DNA from: Desulfovibrio sp. TomC
GTDB taxonomy: Bacteria; Desulfobacterota; Desulfovibrionia; Desulfovibrionales; Desulfovibrionaceae
Length of the DNA stretch: 64,000 nt
NCBI RefSeq assembly: GCF_000801335.2
Contig: NZ_JSEH01000024.1
Coordinates: 1-64,000, forward strand
Reading direction: 5' to 3'
Shown here piece by piece: positions 8,104-16,059 of this stretch; the first letter of the stretch is position 1; each line of letters starts with the position of its first letter. The notes under the pieces were generated by a model. It was not told where the DNA came from, ran no database searches, and saw only the letters and a program-made list of their open reading frames with translations. Position numbers and translations under genes: made by a program.

Positions 8104-8682
8104 TTACGGCGCGGGGATGGCGACCTGATCGTCGTCAAACCGGGCGCTCGCCGCCCCGGGATGGCAGGCGACGCAGTTGGCCAGGGAATTGACGCTCTTG
8201 CGGGCCAGGACCTCGGTCGAAAGGCTACGATGCTTGTGGAGAATGTAGGGGATGTCGGTGATCCTGGCCGGCGTGGTGCCGCTTAGGCTGTGGGTGATGC
8301 GCCGGCCGAGCTTCATGGAGGTCACGTCGGCTGAGTTGGCCAGCAGATAGTCGGACACGACGCTTTTTTCCTGGTCCGACAGGGCCGCTGCACTGCCGAA
8401 GTGGTCGTCTAACCGGGAGAGAAGTCGTTCCCAGGACGCACGCGGCAGGAGTTGCGGCGCGTAGGCGAGGTGGCAGCCGCCGCAAGAGGCGACGTAGGCG
8501 CTGTTTTCCGTAAAGCCTGCGCTTTGGTCGTCATTGTGGCGCTTGCCGTGCCGCTGCGGCCCATCGTGCGCTTGCCCGTGTCGATAGCCGTTCCCGGAGT
8601 GATCGCCGGCCGTGGAGAAGGCTGGCAGCAGGAGCATGGCGGCGACCAAGGCCAGTTGGAGCAGGATGGTTCTGGTTGGCAT
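8104..8682 (-). CDS. Dihaem cytochrome c (DHC-like), periplasmic
   Basis: A 192-residue exported protein with an N-terminal signal peptide (hydrophobic residues 5-20, cleavage near FSTAG) and a His-rich linker. Two haem-binding motifs are visible: CGGCH (near residue 68) followed by LAYAPQLLPRASW, and CVACH near residue 173. The first motif with its downstream LP..SW segment is characteristic of the dihaem cytochrome c (DHC) family. It probably carries electrons in the periplasm, often as partner of a cytochrome b561, but no such gene is adjacent. AGGAGA lies 7 bases before the ATG. Confidence 0.85.
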   Translation of the reverse strand: MPTRTILLQLALVAAMLLLPAFSTAGDHSGNGYRHGQAHDGPQRHGKRHNDDQSAGFTENSAYVASCGGCHLAYAPQLLPRASWERLLSRLDDHFGSAAALSDQEKSVVSDYLLANSADVTSMKLGRRITHSLSGTTPARITDIPYILHKHRSLSTEVLARKSVNSLANCVACHPGAASARFDDDQVAIPAP

Positions 8683-8714
8683 ACGTCTCTCTCCTTGCGA
8701 GGTGACAGCGCCGT

Positions 8715-9212
8715 TTAGACGGGGTGGGCGGGGTTGGCTTGCGTCCCGGCCGGTGTCCCAAACACAGCGTTGAGGACTTTTACGAGCAATTCCCGCAGCG
8801 TTTCTTCCACGATCTGCGGGATGGTTTGAGCCGCATAGGCCAGCGCGTCGAGGAGACTCGTGAAGCCCTTGATGCTCGCGTTTTCCTGGAGTTTGGTGGC
8901 GGAGGGCCAGAGGGTCAGGATGGCGATTGACCCGTTAAAGACGTAGGCAAAGGCATTTTTTTCAAAAAAAACAGCTGCCTTTGGTTCGATGCAGACGGTG
9001 ATCTGACGGGGCTTTGGACCCTCGCCTTTAAAGGGCACGACCTTCCCGATGGTGTTGCCTTTGGCCGTGACGGCGTACGAGATATCAGGAGCCCCTTGGG
9101 CGAAGTCAATTGTATATAATTTACACGTATCCTGCGCCGCAGCCTGGGTGGCGACCAGGAGACAGGCGATGAGCAGCATTGCAGGGACAGAAACAGGCCA
9201 AGTATTTTTCAC
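8715..9212 (-). CDS. Exported protein of unknown function
   Basis: A 165-residue protein with a clear signal peptide (VKNTWPVSVPAMLLIACLL, cleavage after AAA near residue 26) and no family I recognise. The mature part has two cysteines, a beta-rich N-terminal half (CKLYTIDF, ITVCIEPKAAVFF) and an amphipathic helical C-terminal half. I place the start at the GTG at 9212 because a perfect GGAGGA lies 3-4 bases upstream and the signal peptide begins there; the open frame extends further upstream without support. It lies 32 bases upstream of the dihaem cytochrome gene on the same strand, so the two may be co-transcribed and act together in the periplasm. Confidence 0.72.
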   Translation of the reverse strand: MKNTWPVSVPAMLLIACLLVATQAAAQDTCKLYTIDFAQGAPDISYAVTAKGNTIGKVVPFKGEGPKPRQITVCIEPKAAVFFEKNAFAYVFNGSIAILTLWPSATKLQENASIKGFTSLLDALAYAAQTIPQIVEETLRELLVKVLNAVFGTPAGTQANPAHPV

Positions 9213-9705
9213 GATTCCTCCGGAAAATCTTCGCTTAACAGCGAGAACAAGCACAATCCTTACTAGCTTTTCTCTGGTAATGCGCAAGGAAAATGTTGAA
9301 TTGCCAATGATCATCAATATCATGGGGTGTGGTCGATGGTGATTGCCAGTCTCATCCGGCCGTCTGCGGTGCTTACGCGGCTTCTGCGCCTTTGCTTGCG
9401 GGCAAAAAGCCGCTTCGACCAAGGCGTTTGACAAATGCTGCGCAACGGCATAGCAATGTTGTAGCTGGAGATTTCTCTTCTCTGCGCCGGGTTGCAGGCA
9501 AGGCCTGAGGCTTGGGACCGGCCCGGCAAGCGATCGGCCGTCTGGGCGGGAAACGGCAGAAGGCGAAAGACGCTCAGGCAACATGGATTTGCCGCCCGAA
9601 CTGTCCAAGAAACCCCAGGCCGTTCCAGGGCGCAGGAGCGGAGGGTTGCAACGGCAATGACGTCCTGCGTCTATGTGTTCGCAGCGATTTGCAAAGGAGA
9701 TGGGC
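9213..9705. other. Intergenic region with candidate promoter for the DsrE-like gene
   Basis: Divergent spacer of nearly 500 bases. On the plus strand TTGACA at 9428-9433 is followed after 17 bases by TAGCAA (9451-9456), a moderate promoter about 250 bases before the DsrE-like start. The segment 9230-9340 is relatively AT-rich and may hold the promoter of the exported protein on the minus strand. No gene recognised. Confidence 0.4.
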
Positions 9706-10164
9706 ATGACCAATGAAGCGTCGTCGGATGGCAAGCAACGCTATACGTTCATCTGCTCCAAGGGGACCCTCGACGGGGCCTATCCGTCGCTTATCCTGGC
9801 GCTCAATGCCAGACGCCTGGGGCATGAAGTGTTCCTGTTCTACACCTTTATGGGCATAAACGTGGTGCGCAAGGGCTACCTGTCCAAGCTCAAATTCCAC
9901 CCGCCCGGATTCCTCGGGGCCATCCCGGGCATGTCCTCCCTGGCCACGAACATGATGGAAAAGCAGATCGAGGAAGCCAATATCCCCAGTCTTGAGGATC
10001 TCTTCGAGATGGCGCAACTGGAAGGGGTCAGGATTTACGGCTGCAAGATGACGCTGGAGATGATGAAGATCCCGGAAAGTGAGTTGATCGAAGGGGTGGA
10101 GGTCATGAACGCGGAACAGTATCTGAAGCTGGCCGGAACCTGCGCCATCAACATGTTCACCTAA
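9706..10164 (+). CDS. DsrE/DsrF-like family protein
   Basis: A 152-residue cytoplasmic protein of the DsrE/DsrF-like fold, with the opening strand YTFICSKGTLDGAYPSLILALNARRLGHEVFLFYTF typical of the family's Rossmann-like core. Cysteines are present near the N-terminus (ICSKG), at IYGCKMT (about residue 110, the position of the family's usual catalytic or sulfur-carrying Cys) and near the C-terminus (GTCAINMF). The family includes sulfur-relay proteins and peroxiredoxin-like proteins common in sulfate reducers; the exact acceptor is unknown. AAGGAGA places the start at 9706 rather than at the in-frame ATG at 9700. It converges with the NifX-like gene. Confidence 0.82.
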   Translation: MTNEASSDGKQRYTFICSKGTLDGAYPSLILALNARRLGHEVFLFYTFMGINVVRKGYLSKLKFHPPGFLGAIPGMSSLATNMMEKQIEEANIPSLEDLFEMAQLEGVRIYGCKMTLEMMKIPESELIEGVEVMNAEQYLKLAGTCAINMFT

Positions 10165-10240
10165 AACGCCCGCGTGGAGCGTTTTTGAGAAAGGAACGGG
10201 GCATGGCCGCCCATACGCAGCGGCGCTTGCCCGGGACTGC

Positions 10241-10290
10241 AGACCGACAAACGGGGAGCCCTGTTGCCATGGCTCCCCGTTTGTCGGTCT
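10241..10290. terminator. 20-bp perfect inverted repeat between convergent genes
   Basis: Arms 10241-10260 and 10271-10290 are perfect reverse complements (AGACCGACAAACGGGGAGCC and its complement) around a 10-base loop. It lies between the convergent DsrE-like and NifX-like genes, so a bidirectional transcription stop is the simplest reading, although neither side has a T-run. Confidence 0.6.
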
Positions 10291-10412
10291 GGCGCGCCGC
10301 GCCGGTCAATGCATGTTGCGTCCGGTCATTCCCGCGCTGGTTGGCCAAGCCTCAACATGTTGAATTTATGATTTTATTCACAAAAAGCAGGCATGTTTTT
10401 GGGAACGCGGCA

Positions 10413-10778
10413 CTAGTCGTCGAGGCAGTTGTGGCCGTGGGCCATGCACAGTTCGTCGCGGTCGGCCAGATTGCCGGCCAGATAGGCGGCGGCCGCCTCG
10501 CGGACCGGGCCGGAAGCGCCGCGAATGACGGTCATGCCGGACTGGCGCAGCTTGGTGGCCGCGCCCTGGCCCATGTTGCCGGCAATAAGCGTGGTCACGC
10601 CCATGCCAAGCAGGTCGTTCACCAGATTGGACTTGCAGCCGCATTCGGCCGGCGGGGCAAAGGTCTCTTCAGCGGCCACGGTCTTGTCCGGGCCGATGGT
10701 CAGCACGGTGAAATAGCCGCAGTGGCCGAAGTGTTCGTCCACCTGCCCGTCGCGGGAGGGGATGGCGATCTTGGTCAT
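10413..10778 (-). CDS. NifB/NifX-type dinitrogenase cofactor-binding domain protein
   Basis: A 121-residue single-domain protein of the Nitro_FeMo-Co family (NifX/NifY/NifB C-terminal). Visible features are the start MTKIAIPSRDGQVDEHFGHC, the CGC motif in ECGCKSNLVNDLLGMGV, the glycine-rich LIAGNMGQGAATKL, and a C-terminal CMAHGHNC. Stand-alone members in anaerobes are thought to bind or traffic Fe-S/Mo clusters. No nif genes are adjacent, so nitrogen fixation cannot be assumed. AAGGAGT lies 7 bases before the ATG. Confidence 0.85.
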   Translation of the reverse strand: MTKIAIPSRDGQVDEHFGHCGYFTVLTIGPDKTVAAEETFAPPAECGCKSNLVNDLLGMGVTTLIAGNMGQGAATKLRQSGMTVIRGASGPVREAAAAYLAGNLADRDELCMAHGHNCLDD

Positions 10779-10923
10779 GCACGTACTCCTTGGAAGCGTC
10801 TGGCGCGTTCCCTGTAATTTACCCCGACAGCGTACCGGAATTGTCCGGGCCTTGGAAGCCCTGCCCGGCGGGCGGCTTCGGCGTCCTCGTCCGGCCCCGG
10901 TCGGCCGCCTGTGCCCGAAGCCT

Positions 10924-11562
10924 TTAGGCCGGTCCGGCCACGCAGGCTGCGGCAAAGCCGCCATAGGCGGTCAGCGCCTTGGCCGTGGTTTGGGCATCGC
11001 GGTGGACCACGCCCCGGATGCCCAGGGTGGCCGCCACCTCCACGAACATGGCCCGGTCGTCGATGTAGGCGGCGTCGGCCGGATCGGTCTGGGCAATGTC
11101 CAGGGCCACGCGGAAGATGTCGGCGTCGGGTTTGCGCATGTGGACAAAGCACGAGGACACGAAGGCATCGACAAAGCACTCCAGGCCAAAGGCCTTGATG
11201 CGGTACTGGTTGAGTTCGCGGCCCTCGTTGTTGACCACGACGATCTTGATGCCGTAGCGCGTTTTGAGGCCGCGCACGTAAGTGAGCATGTCGGCTAGCG
11301 GTTTTGAACGCGCCAGCATGAAGTCCCGAAAGGCGCCCTTGTCAAAGGAGCGCGGCGTGTAAAAGACAGTGCGGTCCAGGTATTCGTCCAGGGACAGCTT
11401 GCCTTCCTCGTAGGCGTCGAAGGTCAGGTGGTGGCGTTCGTCGGTCTCGGCCGCGTCCAGGCCGAAGGTGCGGGCGGCCTCGGCCCGGGCCTGACGGTCC
11501 CAGCCGTTGGTGAGTAAAACGCCGCCGACATCGCAAAAAAGCGTGGTGATGGGCCGGGTCAC
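10924..11562 (-). CDS. HAD-superfamily hydrolase
   Basis: A 212-residue haloacid-dehalogenase-like hydrolase. Motif I is partly non-canonical: TTLFCDVGGVLLTNGWD has the nucleophile Asp followed by V-G rather than D-x-D, as in the YihX/epoxide-hydrolase-N subgroup of IA HADs. The helical cap lies around residues 20-90, motif II at VVVNNEG, motif III lysine at HMRKPD, and motif IV at YIDDRAMFVEVA. Substrate unknown; likely a small phosphorylated metabolite. The GTG start at 11562 is preceded by GGGAG; the frame extends further but without such a site. Confidence 0.84.
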   Translation of the reverse strand: MTRPITTLFCDVGGVLLTNGWDRQARAEAARTFGLDAAETDERHHLTFDAYEEGKLSLDEYLDRTVFYTPRSFDKGAFRDFMLARSKPLADMLTYVRGLKTRYGIKIVVVNNEGRELNQYRIKAFGLECFVDAFVSSCFVHMRKPDADIFRVALDIAQTDPADAAYIDDRAMFVEVAATLGIRGVVHRDAQTTAKALTAYGGFAAACVAGPA

Positions 11563-11641
11563 GGGGGCATGCTCCCTGCTTGGGGTTGCGGCGGCCGGGA
11601 GGGCGAGCCTGTCCGGTATAGACGCGGTTTGCCCCCGGGCG

Positions 11642-12313
11642 TCAAGCCACGGGCGGGTGGCGGCGGCGTCGGCGGCGAAACAGGCCGGTCTCATGGACCG
11701 GGACGGTGCGCCAGTTGCGGGTAATGGCCAGGACGCGCAGCAGGAAGGTGAAGAGGATGGTGCAAAGCGCGGCGGTCACGGGGTGGACGCCGAGGCTTTG
11801 GCGCAGGAAGGGATAGGTCAGGCAGCCGAGCAGGGCGGCCAAGCCGTAGAACTGGCCCGGCCGGAAGACCATGGGTTCTTCGCGCATGAGCACGTCGCGA
11901 AGGATGCCGCCGCCGCAGGCATTGACCGTTCCAACCAGCACGGCGGCGGCGAAATCCAGGCCAAAGGCCAGGGATTTTTCCATGCCGACCACGGCGTAGG
12001 CCCCCAGGGCCGCAGCATCGACCAGGGCGACCAGCCGCTCGGAGAGAAGCGCCCGACGCCCGAAAACCAGGCAGGCCCCGGCGGCCGCAGCCACGGCGTA
12101 AAGATAGTCCGGGTTGCGCATCACGGCCGGGACGCCGGATTGCAGGAAGATGCCGTCGCGTATGAGCGCCCCGCCAAGTCCGGTGGCCAGGGACAGGCCA
12201 AGCAGCCCCACCAGATCGAATTCCCGGCGAATGGCCTCGATGGCCCCGGTTGCGGCCATGAGAAACACGGCGAAAAGATCGAGATACAGCGGCAGCTCAA
12301 AACTCTGGTCCAT
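11642..12313 (-). CDS. TRIC-family membrane protein (UPF0126, YadS/YicG-like)
   Basis: A 223-residue integral membrane protein with about seven membrane segments and an internal duplication: DLFAVFLMAATGAIEAIRR / GLGGALIRDGIF in the first half and DAAALGAYAVVGMEKSLA / ACGGGILRDVLM in the second. GGxxRD in both repeats is the signature of the TRIC/UPF0126 family, trimeric cation channels in the inner membrane. The C-terminus is arginine-rich. A strong AAGGAGG precedes the ATG. It lies downstream of the CaCA-type exchanger on the same strand with an 84-base gap, so both may be read from the Mn-responsive transcript. Confidence 0.88.
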   Translation of the reverse strand: MDQSFELPLYLDLFAVFLMAATGAIEAIRREFDLVGLLGLSLATGLGGALIRDGIFLQSGVPAVMRNPDYLYAVAAAAGACLVFGRRALLSERLVALVDAAALGAYAVVGMEKSLAFGLDFAAAVLVGTVNACGGGILRDVLMREEPMVFRPGQFYGLAALLGCLTYPFLRQSLGVHPVTAALCTILFTFLLRVLAITRNWRTVPVHETGLFRRRRRRHPPVA

Positions 12314-12397
12314 GGGGCGGACCTCCTTGCCCGGAAGGGGCCGCCCCGGGGGTGATCCGGGGCGGGGGGCGGTATGTAGGGCTGCGGCTTCCCGGCG

Positions 12398-13621
12398 TCA
12401 AGCGATTTTACGGCGCTTGGGGCGCACCAGGGCCAGCAGCTGGCGGCCGGTGCGCGGCAGCAGGACCACGAACAGGCCAGCATAGAGGAAGCTGAAAAAG
12501 AAGTGGACCTGACTCCCCGAGAGATGGCCCGGGAAGAGGTTCCAGAAGGACTCGGGCACGGCCGGGGCCAGGAACTGGCCGAGAAACAGGCCAAAAAGGA
12601 GCAGCGCTCCCCGCATGTCCAGGCGCAGGCCGGCCAGCAGGCCCACGGCCAGCAGCGATTGGGCGGCCGTGAGCATGATCTCGTGCATCTGCACGCCGTC
12701 CAAGGGAATGGGCGTGGCAAAGGAGCCGGACGAGAGGCCGTAGGCGCCGGGGATCATGCCGACAAGGAGCGTCCACTGGTTGAGCTTGGAAGAGATGAGG
12801 CTCCCCAGGGCCATGCCGCCCATGCCGCGCAGGGCGAACATGACGGCCACGATGACCTCCGGGGCTTCCGAGGCGATGGGGGCCAGCCACTGGACCAGCA
12901 GGAATTCGTTGACCCCGAAAATGCGGCCGGTGGCGACCAAACCTTCGCTAAAGGCCTCGGCATTGGCCACGATGACCCCGGCGGCAAAGAGAAACAGGGC
13001 CAGGGTGGACAACCGGCGAAGCCCCTTGGGCAGGCCGCCGATGACGCAGGCCACGCCTTCGAGTTCGGGTTCCTCGCATTCGCGCCGGGCGGCGATGACG
13101 ATGTAGACGATGTAGAGGCCAACGAGGACCAATCCGTCCACCCAGGTCAGCGACCCGGACAGCGGGATGGAGATGGCGTAGGCCGTGGCCAACCCGAGAA
13201 AGAGCACCTCGGTGCGGCGTTCGCCTTCGAGAATGACCGGTTTGCGGGTGCGCCACCAGACCAGGAAGGCGACCAGGGTCCAGGCCACGCCGATTAAGAG
13301 CCGGTTGGCCCCGGTCATGTTGGCGATGGCGAAGTGGGCGTAGTCGGACTCGGGCTGCTGGCCGGCCATCCAGGTGAAATACATGTCCACGGCGTATTCC
13401 GGCAACACGGCGATAAGGGCCACGACAGCCAGGGCCAGGGCTTGCGGGATGTCGGTCTGGGCCACGTCGCAGGCCCACAGGAGCAGAAAGGATGCGCCGA
13501 GGATGGCCAGGCCGGCCAGGGCGGCGGTGACTGGCGGCGAGGGGTGGATGGAGAAGAGGAAGCAGGCCAGGCCCGGCAGGGTGGCGGCCAGGGCCAGATA
13601 CAGGGGGAGCAATTTTTTCAT
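12398..13621 (-). CDS. CaCA-family cation exchanger under Mn riboswitch control
   Basis: A 407-residue membrane protein with about ten to eleven membrane segments and two inverted alpha-repeats of the Ca2+/cation antiporter superfamily. The acidic PE motif is visible in both: AVLPEYAVDMYFTW (about residue 80) and APIASEAPEVIVAVMFALRGMGG (about residue 260). Such proteins exchange divalent cations for protons or sodium across the inner membrane. The ATG at 13621 is preceded by GAGGAGA. The leader carries a yybP-ykoY riboswitch with a terminator, so the gene should be switched on by Mn2+. Manganese export is therefore the best-supported guess, though the family name points to calcium. Confidence 0.88.
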   Translation of the reverse strand: MKKLLPLYLALAATLPGLACFLFSIHPSPPVTAALAGLAILGASFLLLWACDVAQTDIPQALALAVVALIAVLPEYAVDMYFTWMAGQQPESDYAHFAIANMTGANRLLIGVAWTLVAFLVWWRTRKPVILEGERRTEVLFLGLATAYAISIPLSGSLTWVDGLVLVGLYIVYIVIAARRECEEPELEGVACVIGGLPKGLRRLSTLALFLFAAGVIVANAEAFSEGLVATGRIFGVNEFLLVQWLAPIASEAPEVIVAVMFALRGMGGMALGSLISSKLNQWTLLVGMIPGAYGLSSGSFATPIPLDGVQMHEIMLTAAQSLLAVGLLAGLRLDMRGALLLFGLFLGQFLAPAVPESFWNLFPGHLSGSQVHFFFSFLYAGLFVVLLPRTGRQLLALVRPKRRKIA

Positions 13622-13647
13622 GACGTCTCCTCGGTGTTGACGCGGCC

Positions 13648-13689
13648 AAAAAAAAGACCTTGGCACGCGCATATGCATGCCAAAGGTCT
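13648..13689 (-). terminator. Rho-independent terminator of the yybP-ykoY riboswitch
   Basis: On the minus strand AGACCTTTGGCA and TGCCAAGGTCT form a stem with one bulge, followed by eight T. The 5' arm (CCTTTGG) is also the 3' strand of riboswitch helix P1 (CCAAAGG at 13777-13783), so terminator and ligand-bound aptamer exclude each other. Confidence 0.85.
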
Positions 13690-13785
13690 CGCTGGCCGGT
13701 TCCGAGGGACCGACGACAGGGCCAGGCGGCAGACGCGCCGCAGTGATGTTGACCCTGATCCGAAACAGCTACTCCCCTTTGGGAG
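13648..13785 (-). promoter_or_regulatory. yybP-ykoY (Mn2+) riboswitch
   Basis: The minus strand shows CCAAAGGGGAGTAGC (13769-13783, the conserved GGGGAGTAGC of the class), then GGTCAACATCACTG (the second conserved arm, CAACAT), a helical insert, and GCGAGACCTTTGGC closing P1 by pairing CCTTTGG with CCAAAGG. The arrangement equals the manganese-sensing yybP-ykoY class. Its P1 competes with the downstream terminator, so Mn2+ binding should allow read-through into the exchanger gene. Confidence 0.88.
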
Positions 13786-13790
13786 GCTCG

Positions 13791-13819
13791 AAGGTAGGCG
13801 TTCGGGGAACGGCTGTCAA
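13791..13819 (-). promoter_or_regulatory. Promoter of the Mn riboswitch transcript
   Basis: Minus strand TTGACA (13814-13819), 17-base spacer, TACCTT (13791-13796). The predicted start lies a few bases before the conserved riboswitch core. Confidence 0.7.
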
Positions 13820-13911
13820 TACTTCTGTTAAGCTCCGATCTGAAGTCTTGGGATAATGCGGCCGTGATAACTGCTATTATTGTTGTCTAATTATGGTCTT
13901 TGTGTGATTTT

Positions 13912-14799
13912 TTATATGAGCAGAGTTTGTTTGGTTTCGTCTCCGATGGAGTCGATGAACCATTGTGTAGACCAGTTAACTCCGCCTTGTTTGCGAACGG
14001 AAATTTTCCTGCCACGAGCAAAATACCGTTTCCCTTTTAGTTCTGTGGACTTTTTATTTCTTGTAGTTTGAAGAAAGTTGGTATCTAGAATTTCAGCCCA
14101 GAATATAGTTTTTCCCTTGAATTGCCATTTAGTGTATTCTGGAGAAATATATAAAATTTCAACAAGGTCCTCGAACTGCTCAGTTTTTTCATCTCGTGGT
14201 GAAATATAAATAAAATATTCTCTGTCATTGGTGTCTATTGATACTAGTTTGTTGTCATTTTCCGATATTGTGATCTTGTTAAACTTTTGAGAGTCAAGGG
14301 GTGACGTGAACTTGTCAAGTGATTCACGCATGTCTTCACTATTAAATAGTTTAATCAGTATTAGCTTGTCGAGATCGTCCAATTTTTTTGATTTATTTAC
14401 CTTATCGACAATATCGCCGATGTCTCCTTTGTTTTCTTTGATGGTGCAGATTATTGCAGCTTTTACTTTTATGTATGCTGTTGGTATGTCCTGAGCTGAT
14501 ATCCCAAAGAATGACAAAATGCCCATGAGGGCACTAATTTGTCCAACAGCGGTCCCAACGGCTTTAAGTTTTGATAAAAATGAACCGATTACTTCAGCTT
14601 CGACGAAAAGATCTATGTCCGTTTTAAGAATTGATTTTCCAACTGTTTGGGCGAAACACTGATAGCCAGTTAGCGCTCTAGCGTAAAGGTCGATGCCTAT
14701 GCTATTGCTCGGAATTTGTTGGTTTGATTCAGAAAAACATATTGTGAACGGTTGTTCGATGCGCTGATCAAATCCAGGCAGTATAAGTGAATCAGGCAT
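13912..14799 (-). CDS. Unknown protein, second gene of AT-rich islet
   Basis: A 295-residue protein that I do not recognise. It is lysine- and isoleucine-rich, with one hydrophobic stretch at about residues 75-115 (VGTAVGQISALMGILSFFGIS) that could be a membrane or amphipathic segment. A charged helical region follows (KENKGDIGDIVDKVNKSKKLDDLDKL). The C-terminal third looks beta-rich and basic, with WQFKGKTIFWAEILD and ARGRKISVRKQGG. Base composition is far more AT-rich than the chromosome around it. It begins 18 bases after the stop of the 198-residue gene, so they form a two-gene unit. No ribosome-binding site stands out. Confidence 0.6.
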   Translation of the reverse strand: MPDSLILPGFDQRIEQPFTICFSESNQQIPSNSIGIDLYARALTGYQCFAQTVGKSILKTDIDLFVEAEVIGSFLSKLKAVGTAVGQISALMGILSFFGISAQDIPTAYIKVKAAIICTIKENKGDIGDIVDKVNKSKKLDDLDKLILIKLFNSEDMRESLDKFTSPLDSQKFNKITISENDNKLVSIDTNDREYFIYISPRDEKTEQFEDLVEILYISPEYTKWQFKGKTIFWAEILDTNFLQTTRNKKSTELKGKRYFARGRKISVRKQGGVNWSTQWFIDSIGDETKQTLLI

Positions 14800-14817
14800 A
14801 AATTTGTATTTTGATGT

Positions 14818-15414
14818 TTAAAGATCGTCCCAAAGAGACGATATGTAGGAAAGTTCAGCCTTGATTAAGGCTGAAAGGGCAGAGTTGTTGCTGTGGTCTT
14901 TTATTAACCTTGAGTTTCGGATATCGAGAACCGCCACAGATGTGCTATCAGAGGTCAAACCACATAGGCAGTTCTTCATGAGATAGTTGATAATGTCGAT
15001 CCGGTTTTTCGTTAGCTTTTCAGCCTTAAAATAAAGTTTTATATAATAGTACTGGTTGTTGATGGATAATCCAAGCTCTGGATTTATATTGACAGCGACT
15101 CCAGCGTGCTCGAAGGTAAAGCAGGGGGGAGAAATCCAAACTGTTTTTTTTGCAGATAGCCATTTCGTATAGCCATTACAAATGGTCATGTAGTTTTGTA
15201 TTTTGTGTTTCGAAGTGTTTGTAGCGGCGTCTTCTAGAGTAGATATGGGTAGATTGTGTTTGTGGCATGCAATTATTGCGTGCTTTATCTTCTTGTAATA
15301 ATCGCTTGCGGGTGTGTAGGCTGGGCGGTATTTGACTTCTCGTACTTTTGTTGCTTTTGGTGTGCCACTTTTAGACACGATATCAACAAAATCTGTGAGT
15401 GATAGTTGAGGCAT
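14818..15414 (-). CDS. Unknown protein, first gene of AT-rich islet
   Basis: A 198-residue protein without a family I can name. The N-terminal 45 residues are basic (KSGTPKATKVREVKYRPAY), then come a helical region and a beta-rich middle with the hydrophobic strand pairs KTVWISPPCFTF, VAVNINPELGL and YYYIKLYFKA. There are no signal peptide or membrane segments and no obvious catalytic motif. GAGG about 7 bases upstream supports the ATG at 15414. The AT-rich composition, pairing with the next gene and lack of relation to neighbours suggest a horizontally acquired two-gene unit; defence or toxin-antitoxin function is a possibility only. Confidence 0.6.
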   Translation of the reverse strand: MPQLSLTDFVDIVSKSGTPKATKVREVKYRPAYTPASDYYKKIKHAIIACHKHNLPISTLEDAATNTSKHKIQNYMTICNGYTKWLSAKKTVWISPPCFTFEHAGVAVNINPELGLSINNQYYYIKLYFKAEKLTKNRIDIINYLMKNCLCGLTSDSTSVAVLDIRNSRLIKDHSNNSALSALIKAELSYISSLWDDL

Positions 15415-15585
15415 GCTTTACCTCGGCCTTTGCTAAAATTGAGAGCAAGATAAATTGGAAATGTGAATCTGAGGTGGTGTGGTTCTCCGAAAAAAAACCG
15501 TTTGTGCGTGAGAGCCTCATTCTGAGCATCCCAGGTTGTCGAAGATATAACCGGTTTGAAAATAAATTTCAACAGAATTTCGGAT

Positions 15586-15846
15586 TTAAGCCTCTCCGGT
15601 CAACTGCACCTGGATTTTTTCCGAAAAAAGATAGAGCGCGTCGATGACAAAGGCGTATTCCGGCGCTTCTTCGCGCCAAAGGGCCATCAGGTCTTTGACC
15701 TTGTCCCGGGCCGCCGCCAGCTCGGCCAGGGTTTCGGCGTTGTTGATGGCCGCCAACGCTTCCAGATATTCGTCGCTCAAATAGGCCGTGACCATGGCCT
15801 TGGCCACGCGTTCCTTGTCAATGCCGTCCCAGACGCCCGCTGCCAT
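15586..15846 (-). CDS. Small conserved-looking helical protein
   Basis: An 86-residue acidic, alanine-rich and probably all-helical protein (KERVAKAMVTAYLSDEYLEALAAI, then EYAFVIDALYLFSEKIQ). I do not recognise a family. The ATG at 15846 is preceded by GGGAGA at normal spacing and the composition is that of the host chromosome, which supports a real gene despite its size. It lies just outside the AT-rich islet and shows no functional link to neighbours. Confidence 0.6.
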   Translation of the reverse strand: MAAGVWDGIDKERVAKAMVTAYLSDEYLEALAAINNAETLAELAAARDKVKDLMALWREEAPEYAFVIDALYLFSEKIQVQLTGEA

Positions 15847-15978
15847 GGTGTTTCTCCCTGTTTTCGTCCCAACATGCCCGCCAGGGGCCAAATCGCCCGT
15901 CAAACACCCGCTTGCCCCGGTTTTCAGCCGACCGTATTGCCAGCCAGGGCCAGGAACCCCTTGAAAAACGTCTTCCAG

Positions 15979-16022
15979 TTGCCGGGGTCCGGGGGGATCA
16001 TCCCCCCGGCCGCCGGAGGCAT
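15979..16022 (-). repeat. GCCTCCGGCGGCC hairpin element (copy D, 3' of Zn-ribbon gene)
   Basis: Minus strand: stop of the 71-residue gene, purine tract (GAAGGGAAAGGAGAGAAGGG), GCCTCCGGCGGCC, GGGGGGATGATCCCCCC, GGACCCCGGC. Confidence 0.87.
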
Positions 16023-16059
16023 TCTTCTCTCCCCTTCTCTCCTTTCCCTTCTACACCCC

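Noticed and set aside
10185-10817. 210-residue plus-strand open frame
   Set aside because: It crosses the perfect hairpin at 10241-10290 and is antisense to the NifX-like gene.
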